Shown: in pieces, positions 1 to 8,339 of the stretch
Numbering within the stretch: the first letter of the stretch is position 1
Layout: the number at the start of each line of letters is the position of its first letter
NCBI GenBank assembly: GCA_003427395.1
Contig: BFEA01000071.1
Location: forward strand, 67,146 to 97,192
DNA length: 30,047 nucleotides
Direction: 5' to 3'
DNA from: Chara braunii
Lineage: Eukaryota; Streptophyta; Charophyceae; Charales; Characeae
Program-made: the position numbers and the translations under genes
Notes under the pieces: generated by a model
What the model was told of the DNA's origin: nothing
Database searches by the model: none
What the model saw: only the letters and a program-made list of their open reading frames with translations

Positions 1-95
1 TTTTTTTTTTTGGGACAAAGAGCTCCAATTTATTCGTGGGAAGCAGCACGTGTTGGGAACCGGGCCCAGCGTCCCATACAGAATTATACAGATGA
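1..95 (-). mobile_element. LINE 3' tail with poly(A), minus strand
   Basis: On the minus strand this reads as the 3' terminus of the LINE family found elsewhere in the window: a block beginning GGGACGCTGGGCCCGG, a second short hairpin, and then an A-run (plus-strand T-run at 1-11) cut by the window edge. The same block lies before the poly(A) tails at 6138-6190 and 22060-22010. Stem 1 pairs 65-70 with 52-57, with one mismatch; stem 2 pairs 47-50 with 35-38. Both stems differ in sequence from the other copies yet still pair. No LINE coding sequence was recognised upstream (96-670 on the plus strand); that stretch may be 3' UTR. Confidence 0.7.
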
Positions 96-669
96 TTCGA
101 GAAATGATTTGAGATACCAGGGCCATTACCTAGCATTCGGCTCAGAACAATCTGAAAACTATGAAAAAGTTTAAGGAAAACCACCCCCAATCCAACTCGT
201 TCCCCGCCCCGCAAAAGAAAGACTAATGCCCAGGCCTTCAGTCCTCGTACCAGAACTCGGTAGATCTCATACCCCCCTTACTAGGGTGACAGGACAACCT
301 CAACAGTCCCAGTACCTGACCGAACTAGTTCTGACGGACAGGAAGTGTCTTCCTCCCTCAACACCTTCCTTAGCTACTCAGCCCCAAGTTACAGGGTCAC
401 TACCCCAGCATCAGCTACGTTGAACAGGATGGTTATGCCTTCCACCCTCGACATAGCTCCAATGGTCTCATGCCCCCCTTGGTTACAGAGCACATGCTCC
501 AGCACCGACCATTGTCACCCCACCCCGCACTTCTAATAGACCTACCACCCCGAACATCAATCCCTCCTCTACCCGGGCCCTACCCCCCTCTTCCTGCTTA
601 CCAAATCAATTTTGAGCCCTCACGGTAAGTCAATTGTGTTTTATGGGTTGAAGTGAGTATAAGCACTAT
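96..669. other. No recognisable gene
   Basis: Pyrimidine-rich, C-rich sequence with only short open frames that lack coding character. By position it may be further 3' UTR of the minus-strand LINE tail at 1-95. I see no convincing match to the other LINE 3' UTRs beyond that tail. Confidence 0.4.
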
Positions 670-788
670 GAGTATCACACCACTTTCGAAATATGCAAAA
701 TGAGAATGAACTTCGCGCTAGAACATGGCCAGGTGCACCCGCTACATTTTTGTCTTTTTCACATTTCTCGAGTGGTGTGGCGAGGCCC
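670..788. mobile_element. Possible small TIR element
   Basis: The left end (about 676-700, containing CACACCACTTTCGAAA) and the reverse complement of the right end (about 765-788, containing CACACCACTCGAGAAA) are similar. The right end terminates in GAGGCCC directly against the TAA that precedes the next element. The first bases of the left end do not match the terminal GGGCCTC, so this may be a degraded or truncated relative of the neighbouring TIR elements. Confidence 0.25.
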
Positions 789-1269
789 TAAGGGCCTCTT
801 TCCACTACCCGCCATCCGCCACGCATGGCGGATGTGACTTCGTTCCACCGCATGACCAATAGCCATGAAATGGACGCTGTCAGAATTTGGGTCTGAAATC
901 ACTTGGCCATGTGCCGCCAAGGCTTTCCATTTCCCCTGCCTGCAACAGCCCTTCGTGGAGGGCGCTACTCCTCACCCCTCTGCGAAATGCTTCGTGTGGC
1001 CATTGCCCCTGACACAGCGGTCCTGACAGTCGACCTGCGTTGTCCCCTAGTGTTGGCGAGTTTTCGCTGCACCTGGAGTGATTTCCAATCTGAGTAGCCG
1101 TTCCATTGGCCCGCCATCCGCCACAGTTCGGGACATCAACCACAACGCACATGGCGGCGGCAATGTAATGGAACCAAGAGCCCTTTTCCGCCAGAAAAAT
1201 GCACTTTTCGGCCTCGCCAAGTCTCGCCACTGTTTGTGGCGGATGGCGAGTAGTGGAACGAGGCCCTAA
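789..1269. mobile_element. PIF/Harbinger-like MITE with TAA target duplication
   Basis: The element spans 792-1266 (475 bp) and is flanked by TAA at 789-791 and 1267-1269. The terminal inverted repeats are 31 bp with two mismatches (left 792-822, right 1236-1266) and begin GGGCCTC. A 3-bp TAA/TTA duplication and G-rich termini are typical of PIF/Harbinger (Tourist-type) elements. Just inside the left end is a perfect 9-bp hairpin (CATCCGCCA, 4-nt loop, TGGCGGATG). The motif GCCATCCGCCAC recurs inside near 1113. No transposase frame is visible, so the element is non-autonomous; the small open frames on both strands look like composition shadows. Confidence 0.8.
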
Positions 1270-1391
1270 GATTGTACTTCGTACTTTGTGACTATAGGTG
1301 TAGCAAAATCGCGTCGTGTCTATGTTCGTTCATGAGATCTGATCCCACTAAGGTTTCCTACGATACTGAGGGCATACTCACACTGGGACCT

Positions 1392-1817
1392 ATAGGGCCT
1401 CGCTCCACTACTGTCCACTGTACGAAAATGGACAGTGGGACGTCGGTCCACTTACTGTCCATTATCGGCGTGCAAAATGGTTTGGACATTTGTCAAAAAT
1501 ACCGTGAAAATTGACTATCCATTATTGTATAGCTCCCAGCTTGCACAAGTACTTTCGTGGACGGTCCCCGTAGGAGCCCACGGATGCTCCGCCTTTTTGG
1601 ACAACGAGCCTGGAGTCTGGGCGGTACAAAATGCTATCGAGGTTGTTGTCTTGTAGTGTTGTGTTTGTGTCTTGTAGGGAACTAAACGAATTCGGGTGTT
1701 GTATAGTGTACAACAAGTGGAGCCATGACGTGTTTCCACGATTTTTGTACGCTCCCATAGCTGTCCACGAACCGTCCACAATTTTGTACAGTGGACAATA
1801 GTGGAGCGAGACCCATA
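1392..1817. mobile_element. TIR element sharing termini with the adjacent MITE
   Basis: The element spans 1395-1814 (420 bp). Its terminal inverted repeats of about 29 bp differ at two positions and begin GGGCCTCGCTCCACTA on the left and GGGTCTCGCTCCACTA on the right. The first 17 bp are nearly those of the element at 789-1269, but the subterminal sequence is unrelated. The flanking bases ATA (1392-1394 and 1815-1817) may be a 3-bp target duplication, though not the canonical TWA. Near the left end, 1430-1460 folds on itself (GGACAGT with ACTGTCC). No transposase is encoded. A related right end stands alone at 6638-6693. Confidence 0.7.
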
Positions 1818-1864
1818 ATCCCAAACCCAAATCCCCCCCAAAAAAGATAGAGGACCACTCACAC

Positions 1865-2265
1865 AGAGGTCCTGATAGAAATCTCTTGCTATTTTAGTAC
1901 AAGATGCGGTGGATGTGTGTAGGGGACCGTGATTGCATTTGGGGTCTTCCAGAGCCTCTATTACTGATCTGCCAGCCTGCCCCTTAGCCATTGCGAAGAA
2001 CTGTGCGTCCATTGCACCTTCCGTGCTATGTCTGAAGAGTTTTCCCCGTATTCTGAGAACCGATGGCAAGGAATCAGAATACGGGGAAAACTCTTCAGAC
2101 ATAACACGAAAGGTGCAATGGACGCACGGTTCTTTGCAATGGCCAGGGGGCAGGCTGGCAGATCAGTAATAGAGGCTCTGGAAGACCCCAAATGCAATCA
2201 CGGTCCCCTACACACATCCACCGCATCTTGTACTAAAATAGCAAGAAATTTCTATCAGGACCTCT
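1865..2265. repeat. Inverted repeat, two 191-bp arms
   Basis: The left arm 1865-2055 is the reverse complement of the right arm 2075-2265, with about seven substitutions and no indels, around a 19-nt spacer (2056-2074). The right arm is in sense orientation with LINE copy 1 and encodes the segment just upstream of its reverse transcriptase (residues such as VIEALEDPKCNH). The left arm is therefore an inverted copy of the LINE 5' region. A twin-priming-like 5' inversion followed by duplication could produce this; an assembly artefact at a palindrome is the main alternative. Confidence 0.85.
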
Positions 2266-2724
2266 TCACTTCCGAATGCGGTCACCTACCTCAGCCACAC
2301 CGCATGATGGAAATTGAGGATTTTTTGCGACCTTTAGACAAAACTTTAAGTGACAAGCAAAGAGACGCCTTGGACAAGCCCCTGTCACATGGAGAACCGA
2401 TGACAAGGAATCAGAATACGGGGAAAACTCTTCAGACATAACACGGAAGGTGCAATGGACGCACGGTTCTTCGCAATGGCTAGGGGGCAGGCTGACAGAT
2501 CAGTAATAGAGGCTCTGGAAGACCCCAAATGTAATCACAGTCCCCTACACACATCCACCGCATCTTGTACTAAAATAGCAAGAGATTTCTATCAGGACCT
2601 CTTCACTTTCGAACGCGGTCACCTACCTCAACCACACCGCATGATGGAAATTGAGGATTTTTTGCGACCTTTAGACAAAACTTTAAGTGACAAGCAAAGG
2701 GACGCCTTGGATAAGCCCCTGTCA
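2055..2724 (+). repeat. 337-bp direct tandem duplication in the LINE 5' part
   Basis: 2055-2387 recurs at 2392-2724 with a few substitutions and a constant 337-bp offset. The breakpoint lies after CCTGTCA, where unit 1 runs into CATG and then unit 2. Because 337 is not a multiple of three, unit 1 is out of frame with the main LINE frame; this explains the separate open frame at 2028-2441, which encodes the same peptide as the start of the long frame at 2455. The duplication also overlaps the inverted repeat, so this short segment exists as one inverted and two direct copies. Confidence 0.85.
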
Positions 2725-5700
2725 AAAGAAGAAATATGGACGACATTACTCCAGATGGAAGAAGAAAAGACCCCCGGAACAGACGGGCTACCCAAAGAAC
2801 TCTGGGAGTCTATGTGGACAAACATTTCACAAGACCTCATGGATTACTACTGGGCGGCGTGGGCAACCGGCCAGACAGGGGAGATAGTAAGTCAAGGAGT
2901 CATGACGCTGCTGTATAAGAAAGGGGAACGTACTAATATTAGGAATTACAGGCCCATTACCCTACTCACTGTGGTATACAAACTAATCGCCAAAGCCCTC
3001 GCCAACCGTTTGGTGCCGGTCATGCCTGATATCATACACCCTGACCAAACCGGCTTCATTCACGGTAGGAACATCCAGGACAATGTCCTGCTGGTAAATG
3101 AGGTGATCAAGCTAACAAGACAGTCCAGAAGCAATGCGACAATCATCTTTATCGATTTTGAAAAAGCATACGATAATGTGGATTGGTTGTTCCTAGACAA
3201 ATGTCTGGAGAAATTCAACTGTGGCCCGAGCTTCAGGCGTTGGGTGAAGATCCTTCATACCAATGCAACGACAAGAGTCATGGTGAACGGCAACCTATCC
3301 CCACCCATACAGCTCCAAAGGTCGGTCAGGCAAGGGGACCCTATAACCCCGTTTCTGTTTGTCATCGTCATGGAAGCTCTGGCGGCCAACCTGAGGAAGC
3401 ATAAGAATATTCAAAGAATACAAGTGTCTTCCATGCTGCAGGAGGCGGTCCCTGTGTGCTCCCTGTTTGCGGATGACCTGACGCTAATGATCGAGGCTTC
3501 CCACGCATCCATGGCGGAAGTCCAACATATGATGGACCGCTTTTGCAGGTTGGCAGATATGAAGGTCAACTGGGGAAATAAAACCCAAGGTTGGTGGATT
3601 CACCACCAAGGAGTGCGGCCCCCTGAAGAACCTAAACTCAAATGGCTACCCAAGGAAGCCCCACTCAGGGTACTTGGGGTGCTGCTGTCGGCAGAAGGTA
3701 GGCCAACCACCAATAACCAGTGGATCTCTGGTCCGCCCCAAGAAAAGATGTTACAATGGAAGAACAAACACACATCACTGATAGGGCGCTCTCTGATAAT
3801 AAATAACGTTATCCTGGCGTCTTTGTGGTACAAATCAGTCATTTGGGCCCTGGACAAGAACGCCCTGCGCCCTCTGCAACGCCAGATAGCTGCTTTTCTA
3901 TGGAGAGGCAACCACGAGGAGAGTAATGTGATCAGCAGGGTGGCTTGGCAATCTGTAACCCAACCAAAATCGAGAGGTGGGTTGGGCATAATAGATCCCC
4001 TGCTGCAAACCAAGGCTCTAGCGCTGCAATGGCTCAAACGCCTCCTTTTCAACCAGCATACCCCGTGGAAAGAGCTAGCCCTGGAACAGATTGCCCGCCT
4101 GGCGCCACAAACATCGGAGGCGAATGATCCGCTGATGTGGCTAGAAAATCAGGAATGGCCCATCCCCTGACGAGGCATGAGGCATGACCACCCTTCCCAG
4201 GACTCATGTAGACAAGCTGCAAGGGACGACCTGCGAAACCACCCCTTTTGGTCAGACCTCCTACAAACTTGGAGAAGTCTACCCCTGCCAGATAAAACCC
4301 CACCAGAAAGATGGGAAGAGGTGGCACGACAACCGCTTTTTGGGAACAGATGGATAACAGATTCAAAGGGCCAAACCCTTCACTGCATGGACCCCCCGTG
4401 GCGGGGCTAGGTCAGGCGGGGTGTAACAAGGGTTTTTTTTCTATGGGACAAAGAACAAAGGAACTGGATTGACCCAGGTGATCTTAGAAAGAGACTGCGC
4501 TATTGTCATCGACTGGAGGTCGCCCTGGAAGCCATAATTGAAAAGATCCCCCTGGCCTGGTGGAGAATCCTAAGGAAAGGCCCGGTCCTACAGGAATCAG
4601 ACTGGGTGGCATTGAGGGATCGCTCAGACCAGGTGGGCAGCGTTGCTCACTGCGCTCCGGACGGACTCATAATGGTCAATCTCTTTCAAATAAGTAGTAA
4701 CAATGCACTTCGAAGAACCTCTCCGGAAGAAACGATTTTGTGCCACAAAGAGGACCTATTCAGAATCAGAGTGCTCCATGAAAAGGACCAATGGACCGCT
4801 TACTGTCCCCGGACTCCGATCTACAAACTCGCCCTGGACCCCGTGGAATTGACATGGACCACTCCAGCAGGGAAAGGAAACCTCACTGGAACGCTATACG
4901 GTCTGACTGTTAAATCGACTTACCGACTCCTCAGACCGAAAATAAACCTGCGGGACAGGGTAGAGGCACGCTGGATGAGCCACCTGAATGTTGACAAGAA
5001 CAATCTAAGAAATATAAAATGGTTCAGAACGATAAAGGAGAAGCCAACAAAATTTGCCTCGCTGCAATGGCAGATCGAGCACCGGTGCCTGCCAACAAAC
5101 GACTAGTTGATCGCAAGAACGAATTTAGAACAGAGAGGGCTTGCCCTCCCTTGGTGTAGGCTCTGCACCGATGCGTTCCCCTCCAGGAAAATGCCAGAAA
5201 CAATAGAACACATTTTTCTTCGGTGCCCGGGTGCAATGTGGCTGTGGAGATGGTGGGATAGAATCTGGGGGCAATTAGAAACCCAGATCCAGTGGCCGTG
5301 GGATTGGAAAACCTTGCTATGTGAAGCCTACCCCCACGACCAACTTGACGACTTCACCTGCAATATGCTCAAACTGGGCCGCAGGGCGGTGCTCTGGGCC
5401 CTCTGGCGACGACGCTGTACATATGAAATGGAAAGAGCACGACTGGAGGGTCCGGAGTTTACAGAAAGCATACAACAACAGATCCAAACTGAAATCTCTG
5501 CAAAATGGGAGAAAGTCAAGGTGCAGATCCATCCCCTACATTCGCCAAAAGACATCCAACAAAAAATTAAGGATTTTAGCCTGAGCTGGCTTGGAGGGGA
5601 AAACGGGGGGAAAATTGGGGAAGTGGAATGGAAAGGAGGCCAAAAGGACCTCGGTGACGGGCAAGAGGGGAGGGAACTAGTAAGGGACTACAGAGTAGTT

Positions 5701-5820
5701 TTTCATGAATGGACTAAGATTGACACAGCAATCCCCATGCGACCTACTGAAGACTTCCCTGACCCCTTCCCCCCCCCTTCAAATTGCTTGGCTTGTCTGG
5801 ATTGGTATGGGCGAGACTGA
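2455..5820 (+). pseudogene. LINE copy 1: L1-type ORF2, RT to C-terminal zinc-binding segment, three nonsense codons
   Basis: An L1-type reverse transcriptase that would copy the element's RNA at a nicked nuclear target. The frame runs 1122 codons without a frameshift and is broken by TGA at 4168-4170, TAG at 4408-4410 and TAG at 5104-5106. Visible RT landmarks: TPGTDG near residue 106, YRPITLL, FIDFEKAYDNVDW (motif A aspartate about residue 234), RQGDP (motif B) and FADD (3466-3477, about residues 338-341). After the RT comes GGLGIIDP, and near the C-terminus CRLC...ETIEHIFLRC, a zf-RVT-like metal-binding segment. The apurinic endonuclease domain is absent, so the copy is 5'-truncated. At 5104 copy 2 has TGG (TLDWLV against TND-stop-L). 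The start at 2455 is simply the first ATG of the frame; homology begins upstream in the duplicated segment. Confidence 0.93.
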
Positions 5821-5876
5821 GGACGTATCCAATGGGTCTGGATTGGTACGGGCGAGACTGAGGACGTTTCCAATGG
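5795..5876 (+). repeat. 41-bp tandem duplication across the LINE stop codon
   Basis: Unit 1 (5795-5835) and unit 2 (5836-5876) begin GTCTGGATTGG and differ at two positions. The stop codon of the LINE frame (5818-5820) lies inside unit 1. As 41 is not a multiple of three, the duplication does not simply repeat the C-terminal peptide. Confidence 0.85.
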
Positions 5877-6277
5877 GACGGGCGGGGGTGGGAGGAGCTA
5901 GTGAGTTGCTGTAGACATCTGGCGCCGACGGTCCCACGGTGAAGAGCCCCCCCCCCCTCCTCCATGAAGGTTCGCCCTCTTGTACATAGTGCCAGGCTTT
6001 GATTGGGTTACCTGACACCCATTCGAAGGAGGAGGATACTATGCAGGACTGCTCAGTCAATCCCCTGGGCAGCAGGGCAATCAATGCTGGCAGATCCCAG
6101 TTACCGCTCTCATTGATCTGAGTTACTCTCTGTACATGGGACGCTGGACCCGTTTTCCAGCAGGTGATGCTCCCCACCAATAGATGGAGCCCCCCTCCCG
6201 GTGGTAGTGGTGTCTGCTCTTATCAGCAGCACTAACACCGGTGGGGGTTGGTTTAAAAAAAAAAAAAAAAAAAAAAA
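5821..6277 (+). mobile_element. LINE copy 1 3' UTR and poly(A) tail
   Basis: The untranslated tail of LINE copy 1 ends in a 23-nt A-run (6255-6277). Near its end sits the block shared by the other LINE copies (6138-6190). It contains hairpin 1, GCTGGA (6143-6148) pairing with TCCAGC (6156-6161) across a 7-nt loop, and hairpin 2, GGTG (6163-6166) with CACC (6175-6178) across 8 nt. A third inverted pair, CCGGTGG near 6200 and CCGGTGGG near 6238, may extend the fold. Position, sharing between copies and pairing suggest a template-recognition structure for the element's own RT. Confidence 0.8.
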
Positions 6278-6637
6278 GAAAAGATTTGCCAAAGCCCTAA
6301 ATGTACCATTTGTGCGCCCATGTGTCAGCGGCCTGTGTAGCCACGGGGCAAGGGAATTTGCGCTCACCTCCGGAGGAGACCGCAAATGCCCTATTTATTT
6401 TTTCACATTTTCTTCGAGAATCGGTGAAAATTCGTTCACGAAAGTTCTTGCACAATTTGTGGATGGTGCCCTGTGACCAGCGAAGTACCAAATAGCCATT
6501 GCCCCAGACGGCCAGGGTCATGTCCCATCTGAAAAGGTAAAGCAGTGCGACCCGAACCATGCCCAAAACCTCAAATCGGCCCTTCCCAAATCTGCATATT
6601 TTCGGGATTTGGGGTTGCAGTGTGACTATGCCCTGAG

Positions 6638-6693
6638 AGCTGTCCACCGAATATACAGAATTTTGTTTAGCGGACAGTAGCGGAGCAAGGCCC
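6638..6693. mobile_element. Solo right end of the 1392-1817 TIR family
   Basis: This stretch aligns with the right end of the element at 1395-1814: both contain AGCTGTCCAC, then ATTTTGT, then GGACA-TAG-GGAGC and a terminal AGGCCC or AGACCC. I find no matching left end within 6280-6640, so this is a truncated copy. Directly before it, 6618-6637 resembles in reverse complement the sequence at 1367-1386 that precedes the complete element. Confidence 0.55.
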
Positions 6694-7481
6694 AAAGTGC
6701 TACCACACGGGGCCGAGGGAGTTTTCCGGTCAAATTGGAGAGGCCCGCTACCCAAATGTCCTTTTTGGTGACCCTTTTGCCAGCAGCCTGCGGGGCCGTG
6801 GGAGGACCCTTTTTTGGGACCACTTTTATGATTACCTTCCCGATTTTTTCTTTCTGGTGAGGTATTTCAAGAAATTCAGGGAGACCTCTGCAAGCATATC
6901 TTTCTACCTCTCTTCGGTGAAGGGAGGTTACCTCTTTCCACTGAGAGAGGTAACGGCATGTTTGCCCCTTTGCCCTAGCATTTATAGCCTTAGGAGTAGT
7001 GGAAGGTAGGTAGTGAAAGAAAGATATGTGCCATGACATGGCAGAACGCCAGTTAAAAAATATGTGAGGTGAGAGAAAAATATACGGCTGTTCCCCGATG
7101 AGGAGAACTCACCTTACAAAAAAATAAAAAGTTAAAAACAAAAGAAAAATCGGGAAGAGTGTCAGCCTTACTAAAAGGAACAGGGTTTGCTCTCGGTTGA
7201 ACTGGGCCGGAGCCAGACTATTTGTTAGGTCTGTGTAGTAGCAGTAGAGAATGGTTAGTGGCTCAATATGGAAGGGGTATGGATTTTTAGATTAGTAACT
7301 AGATCAGTTGGAACTAGAATAGTGGGTGTTGCCTCCGGGCTGGGTGAGTAATGAAAGTTTTTTGAAAGTTCAGGATTATGAGCTAAACCGGCTGATGCCA
7401 CCGGGATAACTCCGGGTTGAATTGTGAGGATCCCCGGCCTCTCCCACGTGTTGATTTGTAATGAAATTGATTTTAAGGCTA
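6694..7481. other. No recognisable gene
   Basis: The minus-strand open frame at 6626-7039 (137 aa) has no motif I recognise and overlaps the TIR-element end, so it is probably incidental. The rest has short A-rich tracts (7120-7150) and no visible repeat structure. The SINE-like repeat starts near 7482, although its true 5' boundary could lie further left. Confidence 0.4.
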
Positions 7482-7627
7482 GGCTACCAGCCGGGCTGCC
7501 TGGGTCACCCTATTTTCCCGGGCGGTTCGACCGTGCAAGGACCAGGGAAGGTCCTAGCAAACGAAAGAAAAAAAAGAAAAAAAAGAAAGGGAAAACAAAG
7601 TATGTAATGCAACGAACTAAACTGAAC

Positions 7628-7660
<33 letters not shown>

Positions 7661-7766
7661 CCTGGCCCGATGGACCATGGATCAGATATTAAACTGATCA
7701 GAACAGATACTACACTTGATCTTAGCCAAAAGGCCGGCCTCAGGGTCAGATCGAAATCCATTACCA

Positions 7767-7771
<5 letters not shown>
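7482..7771 (+). mobile_element. SINE-like repeat, copy A, interrupted by a U2 retrocopy
   Basis: It matches the minus strand of 24290-24485. The shared order is: CTAGGCTACCAG, a strong hairpin, a second hairpin, an A-rich linker, then ACTAAACTGAACAAC and GCCTCAGGGTCA. Hairpin 1 pairs 7492-7504 with 7517-7529 (13 pairs including four G-T); in the second copy the wobble positions are G-C. Hairpin 2 is GGACC (7539-7543) with GGTCC (7550-7554). A B-box-like GGTTCGACC lies at 7524-7532, but no convincing A box stands at the right distance, so tRNA ancestry is unproven. A (GT)n tract follows directly. Confidence 0.6.
7631..7736 (-). pseudogene. U2 snRNA retrocopy with poly(A), truncated at both ends
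   Basis: The minus strand reads CGGCCTTTTGGCTAAG, then ATCAAGTGTAGTATCTG, then CAGTTTAATATCTGAT, the conserved 5' portion of spliceosomal U2 snRNA. It includes the branch-site-pairing GTAGTA (plus-strand positions 7708-7713). About nine 5' nucleotides are missing. The copy stops in the stem II region after a GGTCC-ATC-GGGCC-like segment, followed by a 30-nt A-run (plus-strand T-run 7631-7660). The Sm site and 3' stem-loops are absent, so it cannot be a functional U2 gene. A truncated snRNA with a poly(A) tail is characteristic of LINE-mediated retrotransposition. Confidence 0.9.

Positions 7772-7798
<27 letters not shown>
7771..7798 (+). repeat. (GT)14 microsatellite
   Basis: A pure GT dinucleotide run directly after the SINE-like repeat, where the homologous copy near 24.3 kb has A/T-rich sequence instead. 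Confidence 0.98.
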
Positions 7799-7912
7799 CT
7801 GTTGATTCTCTGTCTCATTCCCTTCACAAGCCATCCATAACGAAAAAGTTTAGATAGGCAATATAATAGAAAATGCAAGGTTGGGCATGTTTGTGTGGTT
7901 CAGTGATAAGTG

Positions 7913-8320
7913 CCTACACACCCGTCTGCCGCCAAAGCGGCACACGTGCACATATACATATGTATACATACATATATATTTCAAACCATAAGGGGATGGA
8001 GGGAAGAAGGCAAATTACCTAAGACGGAAGACTACTCAGCAAGAAGGCACCGACCCGACCCCCTCAAAGGTCCGAAAAAACTTGGAGAGCCTTCCGCATT
8101 GGCCCACAAAACCAAAAACTCATTTACCAAAAACAAACAAATATAACAGCATTGGCATTCCTGACATTCATCTCAAACCTACACGCTCACGTCACTGCCA
8201 AAGAGGACGAAGAAGATAAGAGACAACTTACCTAAGACAGAAGACTCCTCCAGCAAGAACACACCGGCCCCCCCTGATAAGGGTCCCAAAAACTGGGAAA
8301 GCCTTCCACGCTGGCCCACA
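7913..8320 (+). repeat. Diverged tandem pair upstream of LINE copy 2
   Basis: Unit A (7913-8108) and unit B (8178-8320) share several blocks in the same order: CCTACAC, TACCTAAGAC-GAAGACT, CAGCAAGAA-GCACCG or its counterpart, AAAACT, and AGCCTTCC followed by TGGCCCACA. By eye the identity is roughly three quarters within these blocks. No coding frame is shared. Unit B ends close to the point where LINE copy 2 becomes recognisable, so this may be 5' sequence of that element, or an older repeat into which it inserted. Confidence 0.6.
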
Positions 8321-8339
8321 TTTCTGTTGCATCTGGTCG

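Noticed and set aside
1515-2441. Minus-strand 195-codon frame and several paired frames on both strands
   Set aside because: They are shadows of the inverted repeat and TIR element; the peptides are antisense to the LINE.
6626-7039. 137-codon minus-strand frame
   Set aside because: No motif, overlaps a TIR-element end, and no neighbouring signal supports expression.
7424-7878. Open frames on both strands with Lys or Phe runs
   Set aside because: They read through poly(A)/poly(T) and (GT)n tracts and the U2 retrocopy, so they are not genes.
7896-7945. tRNA-like A box (TGGTTCAGTGATA) followed by a small GC hairpin
   Set aside because: No B box at the right distance and no closing acceptor stem; insufficient for a tRNA gene or a tRNA-derived SINE head.
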